Origin: JAJYBV01 sp021812265
Lineage (GTDB): Bacteria; Chloroflexota; Ktedonobacteria; Ktedonobacterales; JACDGC01
Reading direction: 5' to 3'
DNA length: 45,592 nt
Assembly: GCA_027459525.1 (NCBI GenBank)
Contig: DAIDIC010000186.1
Location: 1-45,592 of the forward strand
A program made the position numbers and the translations under genes. The notes beneath the pieces are model-generated. The model made no database searches, was not told the origin of the DNA, and saw only the letters and a program-made list of their open reading frames with translations. How positions within the stretch are numbered: the stretch's first letter is position 1; each line of letters begins with the position of its first letter. This document shows positions 1 to 8,113 of this stretch, in pieces.

Positions 1-112
1 TATGCTTTTATATATCTTCATTGTATACCAAATATAAGAAAAACGGCGTAGTTTTCCCCCTTACTGGTGATTATCGCTCAAAAAACAGATAGCATACGCG
101 GCGTATGGCTTA

Positions 113-157
113 GGAAATCCGGCAAAATATATGTTGCGGCGGATTTCCGGTTTTTAT
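113..157 (+). terminator. Intrinsic terminator of a gene left of the window
   Basis: GGAAATCCG and CGGATTTCC form a perfect 9-bp stem around an 18-nt loop, followed by GGTTTTTATT. The T-run lies on the plus-strand side. It would therefore stop a plus-strand transcript arriving from outside the window, convergent with ispG. The long loop weakens the call. Confidence 0.45.
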
Positions 158-195
158 TAGGATAGTGACTTTCCAAGATTTTCTGTAAATAGCGC

Positions 196-217
196 GGCGC
201 AGAAACAATTCTGCGCC
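196..217 (-). terminator. Hairpin after ispG, likely end of the dxr-rseP-ispG transcript
   Basis: GGCGCAGAA-ACAA-TTCTGCGCC is a perfect 9-bp stem with a 4-nt loop, about 20 nt beyond the ispG stop codon. The minus-strand sequence after it (GCGCTATTTACAG) has only a weak U-run. It may therefore act as a weak terminator or as a 3'-end stabilising stem. Confidence 0.5.
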
Positions 218-238
218 ATGAGGTACTTTACTGATTTT

Positions 239-1492
239 TCACAGCGATTCTGAGTCTGAAGATTGTGATTTATAGCCTTCTTTGCGTGTGCGCCCAGCGC
301 TGACGGGGCCTAATTCACCATCTCCCGGATATACTGCTCGCGCTTCTGCTTCCGGTAGCAGGGAGGCGACTTCTTTCAGCACTTCATCTAAAAAGTCGCT
401 TTCCGGAACGGTGCGCACAATTTTGCCTTTGCGGAAGATAATGCCGCGCCCGCGGCCGCCCGCCAGCCCAACATCAGCGTCGCTGGATTCTCCGGGGCCG
501 TTTACAACACACCCCATAACCGCAACATGGATGGGTGAAGAAACTTTAGTCAAGCGTTTTTCTACTTCATTGGCGATTTTCAGCACATCAATTTCAACCC
601 TGCCGCAGCTTGGGCATGAAACAAATGTTACCCCGCGTGAACGAAGTTCCAGCGCGCGCAAAATTTCATATGCGACAGGAATTTCCTCTTCTGGTTCGGC
701 GGTAAGGGAAACGCGCAGTGTATCGCCGATACCGTCTGCCAGCAGCATGGTGAAGCCGACAGATGTTTTAACGGAACCGGAAACCAGTGTGCCGGCTTCG
801 GTAATACCTAAGTGCAATGGCGTGTCATTCTGTTCGGAAAACAGCCGATACGCTTGAACAGCGGTAAGCACATTGGATGATTTTAAGGAAACGTTATAAT
901 TGTGATATTCCAGCGCTTCTGCCCATTCACAATATTCCAGCGCTTTTTCTACCATGCGCTTTGTCAGGTCGCTGCGCTCTTGTTCTCTGGCAATAGCAGG
1001 ATCGATACGTTCAAAGGTTCCATTGTCCAGCAGGCGCACTTGCACTTTGTGTATTTCAGCGTTGCGCCGATCGAGAGCGTCAAGCGAGCCAGAATTTACT
1101 CCGATGCGCATGGCGGTATCGGCGTTTTTGCAGGCGCGCGCAATTTTTTCAAAAGATTCGCGGCCTCCTAATAAATTGCCCGGATTGATGCGCACTTCAT
1201 CGACGCCTTGTTCTACCGCAGTAAGGGCTAACTCCGGCTTATAGTGAATATCTGCAATGAGGGGGATGCGAATTTGTTTTTTAATTTCTGCCAGAACCGC
1301 CGCGTCTTCAGGGTCTGGAACAGCAACACGAACCAATTCGCAGCCAACATCCTCCAATCGGTGAATTTGTGCGACCGTAGAGGCGACGTCGCGGGTATAT
1401 GTAGTTGTCATGGATTGCACGGAAATGGGCGCTGTGCCGCCAACCGGCACATTGCCAATGTGAATTTGGCGGGTATTGCGTCTTTGGATCAT
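239..1492 (-). CDS. ispG: 4-hydroxy-3-methylbut-2-en-1-yl diphosphate synthase
   Basis: IspG (GcpE) is the cytoplasmic [4Fe-4S] enzyme that reductively opens MEcPP to HMBPP, the penultimate step of the MEP isoprenoid pathway. The 417-residue protein has the two-domain bacterial layout, a TIM barrel followed by an Fe-S domain. The cluster ligands are visible as Cys293-x2-Cys296, then Cys328 in GCVVNGPGE, with Glu335. This spacing matches the family's Cys3-Glu cluster. The last ~30 residues are a polar, serine-rich tail beyond the conserved fold. It is the last gene of a minus-strand run with rseP (33-nt gap) and dxr, so two MEP-pathway enzymes flank an intramembrane protease. This gene order is common in bacteria. 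Confidence 0.97.
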   Translation of the reverse strand: MIQRRNTRQIHIGNVPVGGTAPISVQSMTTTYTRDVASTVAQIHRLEDVGCELVRVAVPDPEDAAVLAEIKKQIRIPLIADIHYKPELALTAVEQGVDEVRINPGNLLGGRESFEKIARACKNADTAMRIGVNSGSLDALDRRNAEIHKVQVRLLDNGTFERIDPAIAREQERSDLTKRMVEKALEYCEWAEALEYHNYNVSLKSSNVLTAVQAYRLFSEQNDTPLHLGITEAGTLVSGSVKTSVGFTMLLADGIGDTLRVSLTAEPEEEIPVAYEILRALELRSRGVTFVSCPSCGRVEIDVLKIANEVEKRLTKVSSPIHVAVMGCVVNGPGESSDADVGLAGGRGRGIIFRKGKIVRTVPESDFLDEVLKEVASLLPEAEARAVYPGDGELGPVSAGRTRKEGYKSQSSDSESL

Positions 1493-1525
1493 GAAAATAT
1501 ATCTCCTTGATGAACTGGCTATGTA

Positions 1526-2638
1526 TTAGTGGCCGTTCAAAATATTAATAATATCGTTTACCGTAAAAAGGATGATTAATGAAAAAAGAAAGCCTAAACC
1601 AATCAGGTTAATAATTGCTTCGCGTTCCGGAGAAAGTCTTTTTCCTTTGCGGGCAGCTTCAATGCCCAGAATAAGAATCCGGCCGCCATCCAACCCTGGA
1701 ATAGGCAGTACATTAGTTAAGGCTAAACTCCAGCTGATGAGAGCTATAACCGTAAATAAAAGGGTGAATCCCTGAGTTGCAACCGAGCTTATCACTTCAC
1801 TGGTGGTATGCACTATGCCAACCGGCCCAGAAAACAACTCAAAAACGCTGATGGCTCCGATAGCTACTCTCTGAAACACATAGCCTATCAATTGAAAGTT
1901 TCCGATAAAAATCTGTTGCAGCGCATATCCCGGAGCCTGCCAGAAGGGAATGCCAATATTTGGATCGAGAAAGTAAAAGCCAATATTTCCATTGCCATCT
2001 TTCGGTTGTTTTAGCATAGAGATCTGCAGCGTTTTATCCACACCATTGCGTTCCACTACAATGGTAACGGGAATTTTCTGTGTGTTAGCGCTTGCTTGTT
2101 TGATGAGGGTGTTTTCATAATTATGAAACTGATCAGCGCTGGTTATTATTACCTTATTTATGCTGATTATTCGGTCATTTGCCTGCAGCCCTCCGGTTTG
2201 CGCCGGTGTAAGGGGCATGACTATGCCAACAATGGGCGGCGGATTTGGTTCAGGCACACCAGATACTGCAAAAATGCCTGTATAGAGGACGAACGCAATC
2301 AATAAGTTCATCAATATCCCGGCGCTAAGGATAAACGCGCGTTTGCGTTTAGATTGCATGGCAAAAGAGCGCGGATCGACTTTTCCGTTTTCATCTTTGG
2401 AAAGCCCGTTTTCGCCGGGCATAAGAACATAACCGCCGATGGGCAGCGCGTTAATAGAATATTGTGTCTCACCTTTTTTAAAGCTCCAAATGCGCGGAGG
2501 AAATCCGATTGCAAATTCATCAACGCGAACCTTAGATAATTTAGCGGCGGTAAAGTGCCCTAATTCATGCAGCACGATGAGTATGGCTAAAATAAGAATA
2601 GCTGCGATGATGGATAAAACAGAGCCTATAATAGACAT
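1526..2638 (-). CDS. rseP: Site-2 intramembrane zinc metalloprotease, RseP/YluC family (M50)
   Basis: M50 site-2 protease, 370 residues, embedded in the cytoplasmic membrane. In known systems it cleaves membrane-bound anti-sigma factors or signal-peptide remnants after a first cut outside the membrane. The zinc-binding HELGH is at residues 24-28 in the first membrane helix. A PDZ-like domain lies at about 130-210. The second active-site motif NVLPIPGLDGGR sits in a late membrane helix. The start is 6 nt after the dxr stop. The ECF anti-sigma factor elsewhere in this window is a conceivable client, but that is inference. The length is normal for the short, single-PDZ form. Confidence 0.95.
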   Translation of the reverse strand: MSIIGSVLSIIAAILILAILIVLHELGHFTAAKLSKVRVDEFAIGFPPRIWSFKKGETQYSINALPIGGYVLMPGENGLSKDENGKVDPRSFAMQSKRKRAFILSAGILMNLLIAFVLYTGIFAVSGVPEPNPPPIVGIVMPLTPAQTGGLQANDRIISINKVIITSADQFHNYENTLIKQASANTQKIPVTIVVERNGVDKTLQISMLKQPKDGNGNIGFYFLDPNIGIPFWQAPGYALQQIFIGNFQLIGYVFQRVAIGAISVFELFSGPVGIVHTTSEVISSVATQGFTLLFTVIALISWSLALTNVLPIPGLDGGRILILGIEAARKGKRLSPEREAIINLIGLGFLFSLIILFTVNDIINILNGH

Positions 2639-2644
2639 GAATTA

Positions 2645-3835
2645 CTACCTCATGCGATTTTTCGCCAATTGTTCACAGCGGCTTAATCCCCAGTGAAAAG
2701 CGTCTAAAACAACGTCTAACGTTGCGGCGTCGCCAAACAAAGGGGAATGTTCCTGCAGCGTTTGGTCAATCAGTTCAGGAATTTCGGTAAACGTGATTGC
2801 GCCTTCTAAAAATAAGCGTACCGCAGTTTCATCGGCGCCGACAAGAACCGCCGGATATGTTCCGCCACGTTTGCCGGCTTCTACCGCCAGCCGGAAACAG
2901 GGAAATTTTGCAGTGTCGATCGCTTCAAAATTCAGTTGGGCGACTGCGGGCCATGAAAGATTTTGCAATAAATTTTTATCCGATGAATCCAGCCGGGTGG
3001 GGTAACTTATTGCTTCCTGAATCGGCAGATGCATTGTTGGCAGTGTTGCCTGCATCTTAATAGATCCATCGACAAATTGAACCATAGAATGAATGATACT
3101 TTGCGGATGTACTACTACATCAATGTTATCAAAAGGCACACCAAATAACCAATGGGCTTCGATAACTTCTAATCCTTTATTCATTAATGTCGCAGAGTCA
3201 ATGGTTACTTTTGGCCCCATCACCCATGTGGGGTGTTTTAGCGCGTCTTTTGCTGTAACTTGTTTCATATCGTCTGCCGGCATATTTCTAAACGGGCCGC
3301 CGGAAGCGGTGATTATAAGTTTGCGGACCTGTTGCAGTGATTCTCCGCGCAGGCACTGCCAAATGGCGCTGTGTTCGCTGTCGATGGGCCGGATATCAGC
3401 GCCGCGCTGTTCGGCGGCATTCATCACGATACTTCCGGCGATAACCAGAGTTTCTTTATTAGCAATGGCGATAATTTTGCCGGCTTCGATGGCCGCAAGC
3501 GTGGGTTTTAATCCAATGAGTCCGGAGGTAGCCGCAACAAGGATGTGCGCGTTTGGATGAATGGCGGCGGCAATCAAATTTTCTTCACCAAAGTGAATAT
3601 TGGGAGTCTGTGCGTTCAGGTAAGCAACGGCGGCGGGATCATCGGCGGTGGAAACAGAAATTACTGGGGAAAACTCGTGAATTTGGCTTGCAAATATTTC
3701 TGCGGAGTTTTTTGCCGCCAGCGTTATTATTTTGAAGCGTTCAGGAAACGCTCTAATGACATCTAAGGTCTGCCTTCCGATGGATCCCGTGCTTCCCAGC
3801 AACGCTATTCCAATTGGCGGATCGCTGAGCTTCAT
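2645..3835 (-). CDS. dxr: 1-deoxy-D-xylulose-5-phosphate reductoisomerase
   Basis: Dxr (IspC) converts DXP to MEP with NADPH and a divalent metal, the first committed step of the MEP pathway. The NADPH-binding GSTGSIG motif is at residues 14-20. The metal and substrate motifs DSEHSAIWQCL and ASGGPF follow in the usual order. I place the start at MKLSDPP (396 residues). A further 22 codons upstream are open, but this ATG has GAAAGG about 9 nt ahead and begins where the family begins. It is the first gene of the dxr-rseP-ispG operon, and an extended -10 promoter lies about 37 bp upstream. Confidence 0.96.
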   Translation of the reverse strand: MKLSDPPIGIALLGSTGSIGRQTLDVIRAFPERFKIITLAAKNSAEIFASQIHEFSPVISVSTADDPAAVAYLNAQTPNIHFGEENLIAAAIHPNAHILVAATSGLIGLKPTLAAIEAGKIIAIANKETLVIAGSIVMNAAEQRGADIRPIDSEHSAIWQCLRGESLQQVRKLIITASGGPFRNMPADDMKQVTAKDALKHPTWVMGPKVTIDSATLMNKGLEVIEAHWLFGVPFDNIDVVVHPQSIIHSMVQFVDGSIKMQATLPTMHLPIQEAISYPTRLDSSDKNLLQNLSWPAVAQLNFEAIDTAKFPCFRLAVEAGKRGGTYPAVLVGADETAVRLFLEGAITFTEIPELIDQTLQEHSPLFGDAATLDVVLDAFHWGLSRCEQLAKNRMR

Positions 3836-3871
3836 GTAAAAAAACCTTTCAAAACAGAAACTGACACTCAA

Positions 3872-3880
3872 ATTATAGCA
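3872..3880 (-). promoter_or_regulatory. Extended -10 promoter of the dxr-rseP-ispG operon
   Basis: On the minus strand the sequence reads TGCTATAAT, an exact extended -10 element. The start codon of dxr lies about 37 bp downstream. The -35 region is poor (TGTACG at 17-bp spacing), as expected when the TG extension is present. Confidence 0.5.
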
Positions 3881-3929
3881 TGATAATGCCCGCGCGTACA
3901 TAGTACGCCGCGCTGCCGCTATGATTTAT

Positions 3930-4080
3930 GTTATTTGAAGAAAATATATTTAATACAATAACTTATATATACAACATATATTGAAAATAATAATATATAT
4001 TGTATATAATAAATAGAGAAAATATTTAAATACTAAATATTAGATAAATATTTCTAAAATTTAGTATTTCTGTTTTTTCT
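3930..4080. other. AT-rich intergenic block with two inverted repeats
   Basis: This is the AT-richest stretch of the window, with no coding capacity. It has an imperfect dyad around 3972-4006 (ACAAcATATATT / AATATATATTGT). It also has a longer hairpin: AAATACTAAAT (4028-4038) pairs perfectly with ATTTAGTATTT (4059-4069). Inside that, TTAGA (4040-4044) pairs with TCTAA (4053-4057). TGTTTTTTCTG follows. It could be a regulatory or nucleoid-protein binding region, a plus-strand terminator, or an old insertion scar. Nothing here identifies which. Confidence 0.5.
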
Positions 4081-4203
4081 GCTGCTTTTTCGAATAAGCT
4101 AACAGTGGATCTGCATGGGAAGCTGCTTCAATATTTGTTTTAGCGCGTAAAAATCGCGTTATATGCGCCTGCCGGCGGCGCAAAATTTACAACTTTAACA
4201 ATA

Positions 4204-4222
4204 ATGTCGCGATTTGCGACAT
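4204..4222. promoter_or_regulatory. Operator-like dyad ATGTCGC-N5-GCGACAT upstream of the KGG gene
   Basis: A perfect 7-bp inverted repeat with a 5-bp spacer, centred about 47 bp before the start codon of the KGG-repeat protein. Size and position suit a dimeric repressor site. I do not recognise the half-site as that of a known regulator. It is not followed by a T-run, so it is unlikely to be a terminator. Confidence 0.4.
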
Positions 4223-4259
4223 CCATTCTCATGTATTTTAGGAGAAATAAATAATAAAA

Positions 4260-4481
4260 ATGCAAAACTACTATGCTCAGTTATATGCTTTTATGTTTGC
4301 TGAGAAAAAACAAAGACCCTCAAACCCGGATAAAAATTCCCGAAAAAAAGCGGAAAATGGGAAAAAGGGCGGAGAAGCTACAAAGGAAAAGTATGGTTCG
4401 GAATATTTTAAAAGAATCGGTAAAAAAGGAGGCACACAAAAAAGAAAACGCAGAAAAAATAAACCGAATGACGAGAGCTAA
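4260..4481 (+). CDS. KGG-repeat stress-type small protein
   Basis: A 73-residue, highly basic protein with two copies of the KGG motif: NGKKGGEAT at about 34-42 and GKKGGTQKR at about 54-62, separated by KEKYGSEYFKRI. This pattern is that of the stress-induced KGG repeat family (GsiB/con-10-like). These are small hydrophilic proteins made in general stress or desiccation, with unproven molecular function. The N-terminus (MQNYYAQLYAFMF) is hydrophobic and unlike the rest. AGGAG lies 15 nt before the ATG, a long spacing. It stands alone, with an operator-like dyad upstream and a hairpin downstream. An overlapping ORF in another frame has no recognisable content. Confidence 0.75.
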   Translation: MQNYYAQLYAFMFAEKKQRPSNPDKNSRKKAENGKKGGEATKEKYGSEYFKRIGKKGGTQKRKRRKNKPNDES

Positions 4482-4593
4482 TTTCGTGTTCATAAGAAAA
4501 AATTTCATGCATACAGCATTGAACACTGAAACGCATGCGCCATAGTTGAATCTTTTCAAGCGCCTGTTTGCCGAAAATGTCTCTCTTGTGTAT

Positions 4594-4621
4594 ATCTGCC
4601 GTCGATATGCAGGCGGCAGAT
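4594..4621 (+). terminator. Hairpin after the KGG gene
   Basis: ATCTGCCG and CGGCAGAT pair over 8 bp with a 12-nt loop, about 110 nt after the stop codon. The following TTGATTTAG is only weakly U-rich, so it is a modest candidate. Confidence 0.35.
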
Positions 4622-4642
4622 TGATTTAGAAATATATTAAAT

Positions 4643-4778
4643 CAGAACTTTCGCTGCAGCATGGAACATCGGGGATGTACAAGGGGCATTGCCCTTGTAC
4701 AGGGTTCTGGGGTGTCCCCAGACCTCCCTTTGTTGCAGATACGAGAACCATACGCCGCTCTTTCAAGCGAAAGTCCTA
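4643..4778 (+). mobile_element. Miniature inverted-repeat element, copy 1
   Basis: Non-coding element starting CAGAACTTTCGCTG and ending AGCGAAAGTCCTA. It is flanked by exact 5-bp direct repeats TAAAT (4638-4642 and 4779-4783). Inside, GTACAAGG pairs with CCTTGTAC and TCTGGGG pairs with CCCCAGA, giving two strong hairpins. Three more copies lie at 8114-8251, 14484-14620 and 44229-44349. It encodes no transposase, so an enzyme elsewhere in the genome would have to move it. Confidence 0.88.
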
Positions 4779-4798
4779 TAAATGGCTATAAACATAAG

Positions 4799-4894
4799 TT
4801 TTTATCATCTTGATTCATTGACTTCTAATACTATTAAATTCATTGCGCTAATTAAAATATTTGCATGGCATAAAATTTTTTTATCATCTTGATT
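4799..4894 (+). repeat. 19-bp direct repeat pair upstream of the lipoprotein gene
   Basis: TTTTTTTATCATCTTGATT occurs identically at 4799-4817 and 4876-4894, 77 bp apart. Both copies lie in the AT-rich gap before the lipoprotein gene. A TATAAT at 4924-4929 follows the second copy and could be the -10 of that gene. The repeat may be a duplicated regulatory site. Confidence 0.6.
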
Positions 4895-4969
4895 ATAAAA
4901 ATACATTTTTTTTACTATATTACTATAATCACGCTTTTTTTAAAATTTATATTGAGAGGATGCTGTGTA

Positions 4970-6271
4970 ATGAAAAAATTGTCTCATTCTATCTTAATTT
5001 CCTGCGTTTTAAGCGCGATGCTTTTCATGTCATCATGCTCATTTGGCGCTGTTGTATCCAGCGCGACAACTTGCGCAGAAAATGCTATTTTTGCTGCTGT
5101 TGTTTCTTATCTGACAGATGGCGAGAATTCGTCGTATGATTCTAACGCGATTGAAATCTGTGTTGGTTCGGTATTCAATATATTTGAAAATGTATTTGGG
5201 ATCAATAATTCAAATGTGAAAATATCGCAGAATGCAGTAACGTTAGTTACATCTAAAACGCAAAACTTTATATTTCCAAATTTGTTCGACAATGGCAAGC
5301 AATATGGCAATTGCGCAAATGATCCCAACTACTATAATCCAGTAGCGACGAACGGCGTTGAACCTGCAACAATTCATTTATTACTTACAGTTGGCAAAAA
5401 AACATTTGCGTCAGCGCCTTCCCCTTCAGATAATTCTCAAGAAGCGCAGATAGCTGATGCGTTGATCACTCAATTTCAGTTACATTTTAATCAGAATATT
5501 AACGGGTATATTCATTTTATAATACCTAATGAAACGATTGTAAATCAGTTGAGTGTTCCCATGAACGTGAGTTTTGAACAGGGTGTTGCTGCGGTAAGTA
5601 AAGGGAAAAATATTCCTTGGGCTTATCCGATTTCTTTCCAGCAAAACGGTAACGCCAAACTAACCACTGTGCCTTGTCCTATTACTGGCGCAATCAGCGC
5701 GCCAACTGCGTCCTGCAAGTCTCCTTCTTCAGCAACTTGGCAGGGAGATTCTGTAAAAACAACCCAAGGGCTGTGTGACAGTGATGGATTCCAGCTTTTG
5801 CAGCAAAGTGGAGCAAAAACATTTGCCGCTGAGTATTTTCAACCGCATAATCAGACCATTTCTCCGAATTTTCAAGTACAGGTGAATATAAAAGATTTTC
5901 TGCCCCCTAATACTTGCGCAGGTATTGGGCTGGAACAATATATTTCAGACACAAATGATACAATTATTCCCGCATTCATTTGCGCCAATGGTAGTTGGAC
6001 AATTCTCACCGCTCCTTCAGATCAAGGCACATATTCTAAGGGAATGAGTAATGGTGGTTATACAATGACAGTAACGATGAAGAATAACACATTCACTTTG
6101 GCAATAAATGGAAATGTTGTCGACTCAATAACAATTGATAGTTCTTTTAGAAATACAACATCGATTGCGCTGCTTGTAGATGATAATCCTGCCTTGGCGT
6201 ATGGTCAGACGCGCACTGATACGGCCGCTGCAACGTTCAATAGTTTCTTGCTCATACCATATAATTCATAA
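4970..6271 (+). CDS. Secreted lipoprotein with C-terminal concanavalin-like domain, function unknown
   Basis: A 433-residue protein beginning MKKLSHSILIS, with a hydrophobic signal segment ending in a lipobox-like MSSC, so it is probably lipidated and outside the membrane. The start is chosen because GAGAGGA lies 9 nt before this ATG; the longer upstream reading lacks a signal. The middle has scattered cysteines that could form disulfides. The last ~140 residues (from about NTCAGIGLEQ to FNSFLLIPYN) alternate short beta-strand segments and resemble a laminin-G/DUF1080-type beta-sandwich, often used for glycan or surface binding. No catalytic motif is visible. It is a single gene with a terminator right after it. 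Confidence 0.8.
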   Translation: MKKLSHSILISCVLSAMLFMSSCSFGAVVSSATTCAENAIFAAVVSYLTDGENSSYDSNAIEICVGSVFNIFENVFGINNSNVKISQNAVTLVTSKTQNFIFPNLFDNGKQYGNCANDPNYYNPVATNGVEPATIHLLLTVGKKTFASAPSPSDNSQEAQIADALITQFQLHFNQNINGYIHFIIPNETIVNQLSVPMNVSFEQGVAAVSKGKNIPWAYPISFQQNGNAKLTTVPCPITGAISAPTASCKSPSSATWQGDSVKTTQGLCDSDGFQLLQQSGAKTFAAEYFQPHNQTISPNFQVQVNIKDFLPPNTCAGIGLEQYISDTNDTIIPAFICANGSWTILTAPSDQGTYSKGMSNGGYTMTVTMKNNTFTLAINGNVVDSITIDSSFRNTTSIALLVDDNPALAYGQTRTDTAAATFNSFLLIPYNS

Positions 6272-6279
6272 TTTTAGAC

Positions 6280-6325
6280 GCTGCCTGCGCAAAATTATAT
6301 GGAAAGCGCGGGCAGCAGATTGTTT
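6280..6325 (+). terminator. Terminator of the lipoprotein gene
   Basis: GCTGCCTGCGC pairs with GCGCGGGCAGC (11 bp with one G-U) around a 15-nt loop, starting 8 nt after the stop codon, and is followed by AGATTGTTTTG. The position between convergent genes supports the call. Confidence 0.65.
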
Positions 6326-6343
6326 TGCGGCAGATTGGCTGCG

Positions 6344-6595
6344 CTATTGTTGTTGAAGCGCAGCCATTGTCATATCGGTAAGCTGCTTGCAGCAAGCTCC
6401 TACACTGATGTTTTGCTTATTGCGAGTAATATTTACAATAACCGATGGCTCTTCATGATGTTCTGGGCAGGTAATGTTTTGCAGCTTCACCTGCAATTGC
6501 GCTTCCATCTCTCTTATTACCATACTTTGCATCAAATCGGGTGTTGTGTCCGCCGAAACGGGGTTGCCATTTATTTGCAGTTCAATCGTTGCCAT
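6344..6595 (-). CDS. Small conserved-looking Cys/His protein of unknown function
   Basis: An 83-residue protein starting MATIELQING, taken from an internal ATG of a longer reading frame because the upstream part looks like non-coding sequence. The core reads NITCPEHHEEPSVIV, then ISVGACCKQLTDM. The pairing of a CPxHH motif with a GACC motif suggests a compact, possibly metal-binding alpha/beta fold. I recall similar small proteins of unknown function but cannot name a family. The ribosome-binding site is weak (GACGGAT). It lies 164 nt downstream of aroC on the same strand and could be read through from it. Confidence 0.6.
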   Translation of the reverse strand: MATIELQINGNPVSADTTPDLMQSMVIREMEAQLQVKLQNITCPEHHEEPSVIVNITRNKQNISVGACCKQLTDMTMAALQQQ

Positions 6596-6759
6596 AATAA
6601 TCCGTCTTCTGTTTTTTTGATTGGCCCAGCCATTGCAATGAAAGCTGCCGCCAAGGGTTTGTTTGTGGATATCAAGAAACAGGATTCTGGCGCAAACCGC
6701 CACAATCGCTTGCATCCGCACGCGCTCAAACGCCGGCGTTTTACGCGCTATTCTGTAAG

Positions 6760-7926
6760 TTAGGGACGTAATAGAGTTTGTGTGGCTTGATAATGCGCCT
6801 GAGTTTCCTCTATGCTGTCACCGCCGAATTTTTCAATAAACACTTCTGTAAGCGCGATCGCCAGCATTGCTTCACCCACAACTGCGCCTGCCGGCACGAC
6901 GCATACATCACTGCGCTCATAACGCGATTTTTCAATATTTTCACCTGTCGCAAAATCAACGGATGGCAGCGGTTTTGCCAGTGTGGGTATTGGTTTTAGC
7001 GCTGCTCGCGCCACAATTGGCTCACCGTTAGATATGCCGCCTTCAATACCTCCGGCGTTATTCGAGGTATGGCTCCAGCCGCGATCTTCCTCGTGGCGCA
7101 ACACATCGTGAACACGCGAGCCTGTTTGCCTTGCAGCTGCAAAACCTGCGCCGATTTCTACGCCTTTGGCGGATGGTATGCTCAACAGATAGTGTCCCAG
7201 CAGCGAATTCAACCGTAGATCCCATTGCGAAAAACTGCCCAAGCCAATCGGAACACCCAGCGCCACAACTTCAAATATGCCGCCCACTGTGTCACCTTTT
7301 TTGCGGATCTCGTCGATGAAGCGGATCATTTGCTCTTCGATGTTTGTATCTCCGCAGCGCATCGGAGACGCTTCCACCCGTTCCCAGAATGCGGCGCTAT
7401 AATCGCGTGGCGCGAAACTGTCAGAGCTGCCGATGTCACCGACGGAAAGCACATGGCTGTGTATTGTTATATGAAATTGCGCCAAAAACTGCCGGCAGAT
7501 GGCGCCAACAGCGACCCTGGCAGCCGTTTCCCGCGCGCTGGAGCGTTCAATTACATTGCGGATGTCATGTTGGTGGTATTTCATTGCCCCGGTAAAATCT
7601 GCGTGTCCTGCCCGAATCTGCGAAACGATTTCCGGTGGCGTTTCCGTCGGCAACGCCGCCATTTTCTCCTGCCAGTTTACCCAGTCTTTATTTTTTATTT
7701 GCAATGTTATGGGAGATCCCAATGTTTTGCCATGGCGCACACCGGATAAGATTTCGGCGCAATCGGTTTCCATCCGCATACGCGCTCCTCTGCCATAACC
7801 GCCTTGCCGCCGCTGCAGCTGCTCATCAATTTCTTGCGATTGAATGGTAAGATTCGCCGGAATGCCTTCAATAATTACGGTAAGACATGGGCCATGCGAT
7901 TCGCCCGCTGTTAAAAATCGAAACAT
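6760..7926 (-). CDS. aroC: Chorismate synthase
   Basis: AroC makes chorismate from EPSP using reduced FMN, the last step of the shikimate pathway. The family signatures are present: FLTAGESHG at the N-terminus, GYGRGARMRMETD, then HADFTGAMKYHQHDIRN followed by ERSSARETAARVA. I start at MFRFLTAGESHG (388 residues). The longer reading adds 41 residues of non-conserved sequence, and AGGGA lies about 11 nt before this ATG. The length is normal. No other shikimate genes are adjacent. An operator-like palindrome lies about 130 bp upstream. Confidence 0.95.
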   Translation of the reverse strand: MFRFLTAGESHGPCLTVIIEGIPANLTIQSQEIDEQLQRRQGGYGRGARMRMETDCAEILSGVRHGKTLGSPITLQIKNKDWVNWQEKMAALPTETPPEIVSQIRAGHADFTGAMKYHQHDIRNVIERSSARETAARVAVGAICRQFLAQFHITIHSHVLSVGDIGSSDSFAPRDYSAAFWERVEASPMRCGDTNIEEQMIRFIDEIRKKGDTVGGIFEVVALGVPIGLGSFSQWDLRLNSLLGHYLLSIPSAKGVEIGAGFAAARQTGSRVHDVLRHEEDRGWSHTSNNAGGIEGGISNGEPIVARAALKPIPTLAKPLPSVDFATGENIEKSRYERSDVCVVPAGAVVGEAMLAIALTEVFIEKFGGDSIEETQAHYQATQTLLRP

Positions 7927-8056
7927 CGCGTTGTTTTCCCTAATATGTAACGTTGCAGTTTGAAACTCTGCTATCTGTGGCCGGACAGTATCTATAGTAT
8001 TGATAGTACCATATCTGCGCGTGTTCTGACGCGCACTTCCTATAGCCATTGGATAG

Positions 8057-8077
8057 AATATTCTATTCTAGAATATT
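8057..8077. promoter_or_regulatory. Palindrome AATATTCTA-N3-TAGAATATT upstream of aroC
   Basis: A perfect 9-bp inverted repeat with a 3-bp spacer, 130 bp before the aroC start codon and 36 bp from mobile element copy 2. Length and symmetry suit a dimeric or tetrameric regulator site. The half-site also contains the self-complementary AGAATATTCT. I cannot name a cognate regulator. Confidence 0.4.
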
Positions 8078-8113
8078 GAGCGCAATAAAACAGTATTATG
8101 TGAATTATACAAT

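Noticed and set aside
4273..4545. 90-codon plus-strand ORF overlapping the KGG gene
   Set aside because: The other frame carries the KGG repeats and the upstream AGGAG; this one is a basic shadow.
6299..6763. 154-codon plus-strand ORF after the lipoprotein gene
   Set aside because: It begins inside the terminator and is antisense to the Cys/His small protein, without recognisable content.
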